Below, piece after piece: positions 56,342 to 64,000 of a stretch of 64,000 nucleotides of DNA. The stretch covers positions 1-64,000 of the forward strand of contig NZ_SOAZ01000010.1 of the NCBI RefSeq assembly GCF_004364155.1, written 5' to 3'. Origin of the DNA: Fonticella tunisiensis. Lineage in GTDB: Bacteria; Bacillota; Clostridia; Clostridiales; Caloramatoraceae. The notes under the pieces were generated by a model, which saw only the letters and a program-made list of their open reading frames with translations, was not told where the DNA came from and did no database searches. The position numbers were made by a program, and so were the translations under genes. The number at the start of each line of letters is the position of its first letter. Position 1 is the stretch's first letter.

Positions 56342-57487
56342 TTATATATTAATGGAATTCCTCTTTGGAGGAAGGGGACCATAATATTGATAGTAATAGC
56401 ACAATATTCTTCCGTTGTAGAGCTTTCTATTTTTGTCCGCCTTTCTTCCAAAAAGTTTTTGAAAGTCCGGATGAGCTGTAAGAATAAAATATGACCAGCT
56501 TTCAAGCTTTGAGAAAACCCTCCCCATCTCTTTATAAAGCTTTTCTATCTCCTTTATTTCACCAAGCCTTTCGCCATAGGGAGGGTTGCATATTATACAT
56601 CCATATTTCTTTTTAGAGCTAAACTCCTCCACGGAAAGCTTTTGAAAGGCTATGTACTCTTCAACCCCGGCCTTTAGAGCATTTTTTCTCGCAGTTTTAA
56701 GTATCCTTCCATCTATATCTGATGCCAGTATTCTAAATTTTTCCTTATTTATTCTGTTCCTTGCATCCCTTCTAATATCCTCCCACACCTCCTTGGGAAT
56801 TTGAGGCCAATGCTCAGACACAAAGCTTCTATTGAGCCCAGGCGCAATATTTTTTCCTATAAGTGCAGCTTCTATTGCTATGGTTCCTGAACCGCAGAAT
56901 GGGTCTGCCAGTATCCTGGATGGGTCCCAGCGGCTTAGAAGAACCAAAGCTGCTGCCAGAGTCTCCTTAAGGGGAGCCTCCCCTGCAAGTTCCCTGTAGC
57001 CCCTTTTATGAAGACCTGGTCCTGATGTATCTATTGTAAGAGTAGCAATATCCTTTAGAAGTGCAACCTCTATTTTATAGACAGGACCATCCTCCGGAAA
57101 CCAGTCGACATTGTATTTTCTTTTCATAGATTCTACTATAGCCTTTTTTACTATAGCCTGACAGTCGGATACACTGAAGAGTGTAGATTTGACGGACTTC
57201 CCAACAACATGCATTTTCCCATTTTGAGGTATTATTTCACCCCAATTTATCTTAAGTGTATTCTGAAAAAGCTCTTCAAAGGTTTCCGCCCTGAATTCAT
57301 CTATTTTTATCAACACCCTGTCGGCTGTCCTTAGCCATATATTGCACAAAGCTATATCCATCTCATTCCCGGTGAAAGTTATTTTTCCATTTTCAACCTT
57401 TAAATTATCATACCCAAGGTTCCTCAGCTCCTGGGCTACAATAGATTCAAGTCCAAAGGTGGACGTTGCAATAAGAGTATAGTCCAT
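56342..57487 (-). CDS. THUMP-domain class I RNA methyltransferase (RlmL-like)
   Basis: Protein of 381 residues: THUMP domain (about 45-160), SAM motif ADPFCGSGTIAIEAAL (about 190-205) and catalytic motif NPPYGERLGE (about 302-311), the N-P-P-Y of N2-guanine methyltransferases. Probably modifies 23S rRNA (m2G2445-type) or tRNA. ATG at 57487 after GGAGAATGGAT. Confidence 0.92.
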   Translation of the reverse strand: MDYTLIATSTFGLESIVAQELRNLGYDNLKVENGKITFTGNEMDIALCNIWLRTADRVLIKIDEFRAETFEELFQNTLKINWGEIIPQNGKMHVVGKSVKSTLFSVSDCQAIVKKAIVESMKRKYNVDWFPEDGPVYKIEVALLKDIATLTIDTSGPGLHKRGYRELAGEAPLKETLAAALVLLSRWDPSRILADPFCGSGTIAIEAALIGKNIAPGLNRSFVSEHWPQIPKEVWEDIRRDARNRINKEKFRILASDIDGRILKTARKNALKAGVEEYIAFQKLSVEEFSSKKKYGCIICNPPYGERLGEIKEIEKLYKEMGRVFSKLESWSYFILTAHPDFQKLFGRKADKNRKLYNGRILCYYYQYYGPLPPKRNSINI

Positions 57488-57709
57488 ATCCATTCTCCAT
57501 TCTTAATCTTATTTTCTCTTTATTTTTTCCAGCATTTCCATTATATAATCCTATAATGAAGTTGGCAAATATACTTTACATATCTCACAACAGCACTTTG
57601 ATTTAACCTGTTTGCTGCCTCAGCCATTTATTTTTAAAACGTTTTAATTAAGTTTATTTCTATAGATTAATTTTCTAAAAAGTATTAAAATATCTTTGGA
57701 GGTGATTTT

Positions 57710-58534
57710 ATGGCAGAGGCTTTATTAGACTATTTTATATTTAATGGCAGAATTTATAGCGTAAATGAATTCAACGAAAAATATATCGATAAGCATCCTT
57801 CCATTTATGAAGTAATAAGAATCATTGAAGGAATTCCCCTTTTCCTTGAGGAACATTATGACAGACTTACAAATTCAGCTAAACTGCTGGGATATGATCT
57901 CAATATATCATTTGAAAACATAAAAAATAACATCGTTAAGGCAATCCTGTTAAATAAGGTTGATAATTATAACATTAAAATAGTTATTAACAATCTTGGT
58001 TTTGAAAGCCCTGACGAATATTTCTATTTTATAAAGAGCAGTTATCCTGATAAGGAAATGTATAAAAAAGGTGTAAACACAATACTCTATAAAGCCGTAA
58101 GAGAAAATCCAAATGCCAAGGTAATTAACCAGCGCTTAAGGGACGAAGTAAACAGGGTTTTAAATGAAACAGGATGCTATGAAGCTCTTCTCGTTAACCA
58201 TGAAGGATTCATAACTGAGGGAAGCCGTTCAAACGTCTTTTTTATAAAGGGAAGCAGTATTTTGACTGCACCTGAAAAGGATGTGCTCTCAGGCATCACA
58301 AGACAAAGAATAATTAACCTATGCAGAAAAAATGGTATAGAAGTTGTAGAAGCTCCTATAGCCTCAGACTCGATTAAGGATTTTCAGGCAGCTTTCATAA
58401 GCGGCACCTCGCCAAAGGTACTGCCCATTTCGAAAATTGACAATTTTACTTTGGATACACGCAATAATCTGCTTTTAAACATTATGCATATATATGATTT
58501 TGAAATTGAAAACTACATAAATGCTCACAAATAA
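57710..58534 (+). CDS. Class IV PLP aminotransferase (BCAT / aminodeoxychorismate lyase-like)
   Basis: Protein of 274 residues, with PLP lysine K137 in NPNAKVINQRLR and the family signature EALLVNHEGFITEGSRSNVFFIKG followed by TAPEKDVLSGITRQRI. Family members are branched-chain or D-amino acid aminotransferases and 4-amino-4-deoxychorismate lyase; which one is undecided. Single gene closed by a strong terminator. Confidence 0.88.
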   Translation: MAEALLDYFIFNGRIYSVNEFNEKYIDKHPSIYEVIRIIEGIPLFLEEHYDRLTNSAKLLGYDLNISFENIKNNIVKAILLNKVDNYNIKIVINNLGFESPDEYFYFIKSSYPDKEMYKKGVNTILYKAVRENPNAKVINQRLRDEVNRVLNETGCYEALLVNHEGFITEGSRSNVFFIKGSSILTAPEKDVLSGITRQRIINLCRKNGIEVVEAPIASDSIKDFQAAFISGTSPKVLPISKIDNFTLDTRNNLLLNIMHIYDFEIENYINAHK

Positions 58535-58580
58535 AAATGGCCCCTCTTTTTGAAAACTTTCATCAGAGGGGCATCTTTTT
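58535..58580. terminator. Bidirectional terminator
   Basis: GCCCCTCT/AGAGGGGC stem with T tracts between converging genes. Confidence 0.85.
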
Positions 58581-58963
58581 TACTTTGTTCTCCAGAGACC
58601 GTGAAGGTTACAGTATTCCCTAGCATATTGTATTTCTTCGTTATCCTGTAATTTAAAGAAAGCTTCCGGCTTTTCACCGGGTTTAAGATGCTGCCTGTAT
58701 ATCCTGCTTCCCGCATGAAGCTCAATCCATTCGATGTAATGAGTGTCCTGCATCGGATGCTCAACGCTCCCAACCTTAACTAAAACTCCACCATCAACCC
58801 TTTCAATAACTGGTACATGCTTTTCAGTTGCTGCATCAGTTGAATTTTCATCAAGCACTGCCATGGGTTTTTCACAGCAAATTAAAGTTGCATCCCCTCC
58901 GTGTAGCACTTCAACTATCACTCCGCATCCTTCACATTTGTAAACCTGCTTTACTTCAATCAT
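58580..58963 (-). CDS. Desulfoferrodoxin (superoxide reductase)
   Basis: Protein of 127 residues that reduces superoxide to hydrogen peroxide without making oxygen. The N-terminal desulforedoxin domain has C10, C13, C29 and C30 (CxxC...CC). The catalytic centre is built from H49, H69, H75, C118 and H121, in HVP, EHPM, THYIEW and [10 protein letters not shown]. Both iron centres are complete. It would act together with the Sec-peroxiredoxin in oxygen tolerance. Confidence 0.96.
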   Translation of the reverse strand: MIEVKQVYKCEGCGVIVEVLHGGDATLICCEKPMAVLDENSTDAATEKHVPVIERVDGGVLVKVGSVEHPMQDTHYIEWIELHAGSRIYRQHLKPGEKPEAFFKLQDNEEIQYAREYCNLHGLWRTK

Positions 58964-59266
58964 TCATAAATCCTCCTCGCATTTTAAATATAAGTTACTC
59001 TTTCTATAATATTTGTCATTTTCATAAATAAATTCATATTTAAACCATATTTAAAGTTTACCAGCTCGATTTCTTTAAACTCGGTATTTCTCCCTTATAC
59101 ACAAGTTCTCTAAAACATATTCTGCAAACTCCGAATTTACTAAGTACAGCATGGGGCCTTCCGCTCTATGAAATAAATTCCATTATTTTAAATCTTCTTT
59201 ACTTCCCCTTTCGAAGTCTACGAAATTACAATATGTACTTAAAGTCATGTTTTCCATAAAAAACTA

Positions 59267-59296
59267 TTGATTCCATTTTTAAAGATGTATTATATT
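59267..59296 (+). promoter_or_regulatory. Possible promoter and interrupted gene start ahead of repeat copy A
   Basis: TTGATT, 18 bases, TATATT, then a GAGGTGTG site and ATG at 59331 whose frame, MYQKIFYNLIRCATLKSPLE, stops at a TGA inside the repeat. It looks like the beginning of a gene cut by repeat copy A. Whether the promoter also serves fetAB 430 bases on is unknown. Confidence 0.4.
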
Positions 59297-59342
59297 CTTA
59301 TAAAAGAAATAATTCGAGGTGTGAATTAATATGTATCAAAAA

Positions 59343-59652
59343 ATTTTTTACAATTTAATTCGTTGTGCTACTCTGAAAAGTCCATTGGAATGAAAGCAGA
59401 AAGTTTCTACAGGCCGACGCTGCGATAAAAAATATATTTCATTCACCAGTACGCTTAGCAATGAAGTTCTAAGGCTCGGGATTTGAAAAATCAAGAACTT
59501 TCGTTAAACTCGCCTTGCTCAAACAAACGAAAGTTCTAGGATTTTTCTGCATCCCTTCGCCAAGAACTTCCAGTTGCCCGCTTTATGTGAATTTCATATA
59601 TTTTTTATCTCCGCTTTAGTTCTTGAACTGGAACAACGGATTAATTTACTTT
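59343..59652 (+). repeat. Interspersed palindromic repeat, full copy A (reference copy)
   Basis: About 310 bases. L-end: TTAATTCGTTGTGCTACTCT, GAAAAGTCCATTGGAATGAA, CCGACGCTGCGATAAAAAAT. Outer arms: GAAGTTCTAAGGC and GCCAAGAACTTC. Inner arms: AGAACTTTCGTT and AACGAAAGTTCT, a perfect 12-base stem. R-end: TTCATATATTTTTTATCTCC and GGAACAACGGATTAATTT. The ends form imperfect inverted repeats with each other. With the stretch 58964-59266, where nothing else was recognised, it fills the 800-base gap before fetAB. Confidence 0.88.
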
Positions 59653-59764
59653 CATTAAATAATTTCTAAGCTTAATTCAAATGAAGGGACTATTTTCTTT
59701 AATCTACTTGATAAAATGCTGTCATCCATAACTAATCCCGAAGACTTATTTAAGGAGTGATATA

Positions 59765-60415
59765 ATGAATATACTTTACCTTGAAAAAGTTAGCTATCAA
59801 AGGGAAAATAAAACAATACTTAAAAACGTAAATTTGACTGTAAATGAAAGTGACTTTATAATCGTTACAGGGCCCTCTGGGAGTGGAAAAAGTACATTGC
59901 TTAAACTCTTAAACAATCTTATATCCCCAACAAAAGGAAGAATAGTATACAGGGGTAAAAGCATGGAAGAATATAACCCTGTAGAACTTCGTCAAAACAT
60001 AAGCCTGTGCTTCCAGACACCATATTTATTCGGAAGGACAGTTTTTGAAAACATGGTTTTCCCCTTTAACATTCGCAGAAAAAATATTGATAAATCTATG
60101 ATTCATAGTTTACTTAAAAACCTTGACTTAAAAGAAGAAATCCTCCACAAAGATATTAAAAACCTGTCGGGTGGTGAAAAGCAGAGAGTTTCTCTGGCAA
60201 GAACACTTCTTTTTAAGCCTGATATACTTCTTCTGGATGAAATAACTTCAGCACTTGATGAGGAAAACACATTAAAAGTCGAAAATATTATTACCAAATT
60301 AAATAATGAGGGCGTTACAATTATATGGGTTACCCATAACAAGGAACAGGCAGAAAGGCTCGGAACAAGAAGAATTCATATAGCAGGCGGAACCGTAAGT
60401 GAGGTGAAAGCATGA
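59765..60415 (+). CDS. fetA: ABC transporter ATPase (FetA-like)
   Basis: ATPase of 216 residues with Walker A GPSGSGKST, signature LSGGEKQRVSLAR, Walker B ILLLDEITSALD and H-loop WVTHN. It partners with the overlapping permease. FetAB exports iron in E. coli and relieves oxidative stress, which would fit this anaerobe's peroxide and superoxide genes; other metals are possible. Confidence 0.9.
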   Translation: MNILYLEKVSYQRENKTILKNVNLTVNESDFIIVTGPSGSGKSTLLKLLNNLISPTKGRIVYRGKSMEEYNPVELRQNISLCFQTPYLFGRTVFENMVFPFNIRRKNIDKSMIHSLLKNLDLKEEILHKDIKNLSGGEKQRVSLARTLLFKPDILLLDEITSALDEENTLKVENIITKLNNEGVTIIWVTHNKEQAERLGTRRIHIAGGTVSEVKA

Positions 60416-61158
60416 AAATTACATCCCTTATGTTGGCATCATCCCTTGTGATGGTTTCAATAATATTTTCATATTCTCAAAAGCTCAAACTTGAAAAGGA
60501 TATAATAGTTGGCGTCCTAAGGGCAATAATACAGCTTATTGTCGTAGGATACATATTAAACTGGATTTTTGGGATTAAAAGCCCCATATTTACAACTATG
60601 CTCATTCTTGTGATGCTGTTCAATGCATCCTTAAATTCAGCAAAACGTGGCAGAAACATTGAGGGCACGCTCTGGATTTCCTATGTTGCAATTGGAGCAG
60701 GAACCTTTATAACCATTTTAATTCTCGTTCTTGCAGGTACTATAAGCTATTCAGCATATCAGATAATACCTGTAAGCGGCATGGTAATAAGCAATGCAAT
60801 GGTAGCCATAGGATTATGCTACAGACAGCTTACATCTGATTTTAAAAATAAATATATGGAAGTAGAAACCAAGCTGGCTCTCGGTGCTGATATTCTTCCT
60901 TCTTCCATTGAGATAATAAGGGACAGCATTCGAACAGGAATGCAGCCAACCATAGACTCCATGAAAACCCTTGGTGTTGTGGCACTGCCAGGTATGATGA
61001 CAGGACTGATACTGGCAGGTACAAGTCCTGTAGAAGCTATAAAATACCAGATAATGGTAACTTTTATGTTGCTGTCCTGTACTTCCATAGCATCCTTCTT
61101 AGCTTGCTATTTGAGCTATTCCAGATTCTTTAACAATAGAAAGCAGCTTATAAAGTAA
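60412..61158 (+). CDS. fetB: ABC transporter permease (FetB/UPF0014)
   Basis: Permease of 248 residues with about seven membrane helices and the UPF0014 (FetB) signature LALGADILPSSIEIIRDSIRTGMQPTIDSMKTLGVVALPGMMTGLILAG. ATG overlaps the fetA stop by 4 bases. Forms the exporter with FetA. Confidence 0.93.
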   Translation: MKITSLMLASSLVMVSIIFSYSQKLKLEKDIIVGVLRAIIQLIVVGYILNWIFGIKSPIFTTMLILVMLFNASLNSAKRGRNIEGTLWISYVAIGAGTFITILILVLAGTISYSAYQIIPVSGMVISNAMVAIGLCYRQLTSDFKNKYMEVETKLALGADILPSSIEIIRDSIRTGMQPTIDSMKTLGVVALPGMMTGLILAGTSPVEAIKYQIMVTFMLLSCTSIASFLACYLSYSRFFNNRKQLIK

Positions 61159-61187
61159 AAAATTCCTGTGAAACACAGGAATTTTTT
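61157..61187. terminator. Bidirectional terminator after fetAB
   Basis: AAAAAATTCCTGTG/CACAGGAATTTTTT perfect stem. Confidence 0.9.
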
Positions 61188-61383
61188 ACTCTTGATCAAG
61201 CCCCATCAGAACCTTGTCAAAAACATCAATATCGCATCTTGCTCCAGTCCAGTGATTACAGGTCTCACAGCTTCTACCCAAATTAACCATAGCCCCGGAT
61301 GTAAGACTTTCCCTCGGATCATAATCATGGCAGCTCGTTCCAACTAACTTTAGTTGTTCTCTACTTGCATAATTTTCTCCCAT
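61186..61383 (-). CDS. Small cysteine-containing hypothetical protein
   Basis: Not recognised. Sixty-five residues with SCHDYDPRESLTSGAMVNLG and a C-x2-C...C set (RSCETCNHWTGARCDIDVF), suggestive of a metal site. Converges on fetAB. The gap 61384-61612 contains only the GDPD terminator. Confidence 0.65.
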   Translation of the reverse strand: MGENYASREQLKLVGTSCHDYDPRESLTSGAMVNLGRSCETCNHWTGARCDIDVFDKVLMGLDQE

Positions 61384-61556
61384 AACAATCCTTCCTTTCT
61401 ATCACATTTATTTTTTGTTAAAGCTAAAATTTTATACAGGGCTTTTCGTTTAACTTGTTTATAAACCTAACGCTTTATTAAAATCCTGCTCATATAAGTT
61501 TTCCCGAAAAGGTACGTTTTTTATGCCTTTTATTTTTAACTGGCAAAGATTATAAA

Positions 61557-61596
61557 AAAATAAAAGCTGCTGCGTTTTAAAGCAACTTTTATTTTA
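61557..61596 (-). terminator. Terminator of the GDPD gene
   Basis: AAAATAAAAGCTGCT/AGCAACTTTTATTTT imperfect stem. Confidence 0.75.
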
Positions 61597-61612
61597 ATTT
61601 TATTTTTTATTA

Positions 61613-62335
61613 TTATCCACTAATTATTTTATTAAGCTTGTCAGGATAATTTGTAATTATTCCGTCAATCCCAAGCTCAATGAAATATCTCATGTAGCTA
61701 ACGTCATTAACAGTATAAGTATTAATAAGTATACCTTCTTTTTTTATTCTTTTTACAATATCCCTGTTTAATGTATAAAAATGGGGATGAAGTGCATCCG
61801 CCCCAACCATTTTTGCATACTGTTCAGGCTTATAAAGGCCTTCTGAGTACAATATCCCCGTTTTAATCTCGCCGGATATTTTCTTACATTTCACCAGAGA
61901 ATAATGATTAAAGCTTGACAATATAACCCTATTCTCCATATTATGCTCATATATTGTTTCTATCAATTTTTGCTCTATGTTTTCATATTGTATTACTCCA
62001 GATTTTATTTCAAAATTAATAATTATATCCTTATCCTTTGCAAACAAAAGCAGTTCTTCAACTGTTGGAATTTTAGCACCTTTAAATTCACCGGAAAACC
62101 ATGATCCTGCATCAAGCTTTGAAAGATCGATATAATTATAATCCTTTACAAACCCGATGCCATTGGTTGTTCTGTTAACCATTTCATCGTGTATTAATAC
62201 TAAAACACCATCTCTGGTCATATGAACATCCGTTTCAATACCGGTGCATCCCATCTCAACTGCCTTTTCAAAGGCCATCATCGTATTCTCAGGATAATAA
62301 CCGCTTGCACCCCTATGGGCGTAATTCACCACCAT
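61613..62335 (-). CDS. Glycerophosphodiester phosphodiesterase
   Basis: Protein of 240 residues without signal peptide (UgpQ-like). GDPD motifs: AHRGASGYYPENT (6-18, catalytic H7), GIETDVHMTRDGVLVLIHDE (about 36-55) and INFEIKSG. Releases glycerol-3-phosphate from deacylated phospholipids such as those made via psd-pssA lipids. Single gene. Confidence 0.94.
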   Translation of the reverse strand: MVVNYAHRGASGYYPENTMMAFEKAVEMGCTGIETDVHMTRDGVLVLIHDEMVNRTTNGIGFVKDYNYIDLSKLDAGSWFSGEFKGAKIPTVEELLLFAKDKDIIINFEIKSGVIQYENIEQKLIETIYEHNMENRVILSSFNHYSLVKCKKISGEIKTGILYSEGLYKPEQYAKMVGADALHPHFYTLNRDIVKRIKKEGILINTYTVNDVSYMRYFIELGIDGIITNYPDKLNKIISG

Positions 62336-62479
62336 ACAACCATCTCCATTAGCTTTTTTCTATGAAAAATATATTCTCCAAAAGTTGCTAAAATCCTTCA
62401 AAAACACTTCCATTCACTTTCACTTTTTTCATTCAAAAGCATATATTTATATTGTACCTATTTCAGGGAGGGTTTAATT

Positions 62480-62908
62480 TTGTATTGTTATGTCCATATT
62501 ACCAATTTACTTTGTGTTTTCAATGAATTAATCCTATGGACAGAAATCTCAAAGGAACATCCTGTATTTGTTAAAACCGTAGCTCAGCTAACAAATAAAA
62601 ACCTTTCAAAAAACATACTTGATAAGCTCGACGAAATCAATATAATCTTTTCAAGCCTCCAAAACAAATCCATGGAACTTAAAAAACGGATAACATATAG
62701 TATAAAAATTCACTGCAGCTATGTTGTCAAAACTGGAGATCTTATTGAGGAATTTTTAGCATATGACAAACGGAGCCTGTCAGTTTTACAAGAGGTTAAA
62801 GAATATGGCAAGGAGGATATGGTGTGGCAGACTCTTCTTCAGCACATAGGTGAAGAGCAAACTTTTATGTATAAACTTTTCACTGATCTTTTGAAACAGT
62901 TTAGATAA
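62480..62908 (+). CDS. Small helical protein (DUF2935-like?)
   Basis: All-helical 142-residue protein. Begins with TTG 7 bases after CAGGGAGGG. Its N-terminal ELILWTEISKEHPVFVKTV, with conserved E and H, resembles the first helix of DUF2935 metal-binding proteins, but the second half is divergent. Function unknown. Converges on the GH13 gene. Confidence 0.55.
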   Translation: MYCYVHITNLLCVFNELILWTEISKEHPVFVKTVAQLTNKNLSKNILDKLDEINIIFSSLQNKSMELKKRITYSIKIHCSYVVKTGDLIEEFLAYDKRSLSVLQEVKEYGKEDMVWQTLLQHIGEEQTFMYKLFTDLLKQFR

Positions 62909-62944
62909 AGAATAACGGCCTTATTTTAACGGCCGTTATTCTTT
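62907..62944. terminator. Bidirectional terminator
   Basis: AAAGAATAACGGCC/GGCCGTTATTCTTT perfect 14-base stem. Confidence 0.92.
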
Positions 62945-64000
62945 ACATTTTCAAAATCATTATTTCCCCTGGCTCAAACTCAGCGATTAAATCCCCATCT
63001 CTGTTAAGAGAGAAGGCTTCCGCTGCATTTAAATTCCGGTGTGAATATAGAATTTCAATCCTTTCTCCTACTTTTATGCCTCTTTCGTTAAAGGGCAAAA
63101 GGTCAACTGTAATAGTGTGATTATTATCAAAGTCAGTATTGGCTATAACTAAAATGATGCTTCCCCCTTCATTCTCCTCGCCTTTTATATCGAATGCGGT
63201 GCCAATACCCCATTTATCTTTAAAAGCAACAGGAATATATCTATTTTTATCGGTAATGGCATTTAAAAATCTTTTTCTTACAGCTGTAACCTTCTCAAGG
63301 ATATTCAACATCTCATCTTTGTTTTCACCGATCCAGTGAAGTGCATACCTGTCAAAAAAGGCAAGCTTTCCATATAACGGATCATCAGGTGAAAGAACAA
63401 ATCTTGATTCGGAGGTTGCGTCAAGCCCTATATTCATTGGCTGTATTTCATAGATTTCAAACCCTGAACTAATAAAAGGAACGCCATTTGGAAGAAAGTT
63501 ATTCAACACTGCAGCCAGTCTTGATAGCCTAATTCCTCCCTTTCTTGAAGCTGCTCTTGGAGAATCTGGGGTTTCTGCACAGGCGAATATCGGTACCTTG
63601 AGGTCTACCATTTGTTTTAATGTATTGTGGAATTCTCCTTCACTTATCCTCGGCTCTGACCACCATAAGTTTCCTATTATCATATTGTACCCGCTTTCTT
63701 TTGCCTTTTCTGCACCATCATTTTCCAGCACTTCTGCAATGAAGCAAAAATCCCTATCTATTTCTCTGGGTCTATTTAATATCATCTTCTCCAGATCGCC
63801 TGGAAGAGCATGCCCCATATCTATTCTGGCACCATCTATTCCAAACCTTCTCTGATAATTTGGAATTATATCGGCAATGAGGTTCCAGAGCTCTTCATTT
63901 ATAACTCTTCCCTGAAACTTGTTGGCTTTGATTATGTCAAATAATATATAAGGTGCCTGTCCTTCTTCAACATATCTCTGCGATTCAACAGGATAATCCA
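62943..64000 (-). CDS. GH13 (alpha-amylase family) enzyme, C-terminal part (runs off right edge)
   Basis: The minus-strand frame is open to the window edge, about 352 codons. Region II of GH13 is visible as FGIDGARIDMGHALP with the nucleophile aspartate of RID. Further on are CFIAEVLEN (acid/base glutamate) and a beta-sandwich C-terminal domain. It resembles glucan-acting enzymes such as maltosyltransferases or glucan-hydrolysing relatives more than starch debranching enzymes; the specificity is not determined. The start lies outside the window. Confidence 0.85.
   Translation of the reverse strand, partial: DYPVESQRYVEEGQAPYILFDIIKANKFQGRVINEELWNLIADIIPNYQRRFGIDGARIDMGHALPGDLEKMILNRPREIDRDFCFIAEVLENDGAEKAKESGYNMIIGNLWWSEPRISEGEFHNTLKQMVDLKVPIFACAETPDSPRAASRKGGIRLSRLAAVLNNFLPNGVPFISSGFEIYEIQPMNIGLDATSESRFVLSPDDPLYGKLAFFDRYALHWIGENKDEMLNILEKVTAVRKRFLNAITDKNRYIPVAFKDKWGIGTAFDIKGEENEGGSIILVIANTDFDNNHTITVDLLPFNERGIKVGERIEILYSHRNLNAAEAFSLNRDGDLIAEFEPGEIMILKM

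Overview
The window is AT-rich DNA from an anaerobic, endospore-forming Firmicute of the class Clostridia, most likely Clostridiaceae in the broad sense. The evidence is the spore germination genes (sleB-like, cwlJ, gerQ), the oxygen-defence genes of anaerobes (superoxide reductase, a selenocysteine peroxiredoxin), an iron-sulfur L-serine dehydratase, 2-hydroxyacyl-CoA dehydratase activator relatives, a glycyl-tRNA synthetase T-box, and many small families typical of clostridia. The genus cannot be fixed from the sequence. No rRNA, tRNA, CRISPR array, prophage or large genomic island was seen. The window is ordinary chromosome with one partial insertion sequence and a family of small interspersed repeats.

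Layout. 1-0.6 kb: end of an IS30-family element abutting the 3' end of a sleB-like gene. 0.6-8.1 kb: DNA repair (ogt), DedA, lipid kinase, CBS protein, the psd-pssA phospholipid pair, sdaAB/sdaAA, YitT protein. 8.3-12.7 kb: nucleoside kinase, gltX, SUKH-like protein. 12.8-18.6 kb: DUF421/DUF4363 pair, class II aldolase, REC-GGDEF protein, nucleoid protein, LCP cell-wall ligase. 18.6-22.5 kb: small membrane, DnaJ and DUF5685 genes, a SpoU methylase and two large repeat-filled gaps. 22.5-31.9 kb: HMA protein, phosphoesterase, a frameshifted YlqG/YlqH-like pair, DUF2225, a four-domain CoA-disulfide reductase fusion, HAD phosphatase, methyltransferase, P-loop protein, Usp. 32.1-38.6 kb: AlbA_2 protein, T-box plus glyQS, HesB-like protein, pgi, DUF1294. 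38.6-46 kb: Sec-peroxiredoxin, flavodoxin-like reductase, PPDK regulator, patatin, three tandem M42 peptidases, ddl. 46.3-50.9 kb: two DUF378 proteins, a small Cys-rich protein, a HesB-like selenoprotein, and the desulfurase-thiI-ZIP operon. 51.2-54.1 kb: NUDIX and an activase cluster containing a decayed gene. 54.3-55.3 kb: cwlJ-gerQ. 55.3-64 kb: dehydrogenase, THUMP methyltransferase, class IV aminotransferase, superoxide reductase, fetAB-like ABC exporter, GDPD, and a GH13 enzyme running off the right edge.

Themes. Sulfur, selenium and redox handling recurs: cysteine desulfurase with ThiI, a CoA-disulfide reductase/rhodanese/TusA/DsrE fusion, two UGA-containing selenoprotein genes that conventional ORF calling misses (38667-39164 and 47432-47704), and superoxide reductase. 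Two genes appear broken by frameshifts (23539-24761 and 52743-53234). The least explained structure is a family of about ten non-coding, nested-palindrome repeats. Full copies lie at 18.7, 22.2 and 59.3 kb, a compact copy at 22.0 kb, and decayed ends at several other intergenic sites. All share an inward-facing GATAAAAAATATAT core and nested hairpins. The central hairpin differs between copies in a way that keeps both arms complementary.
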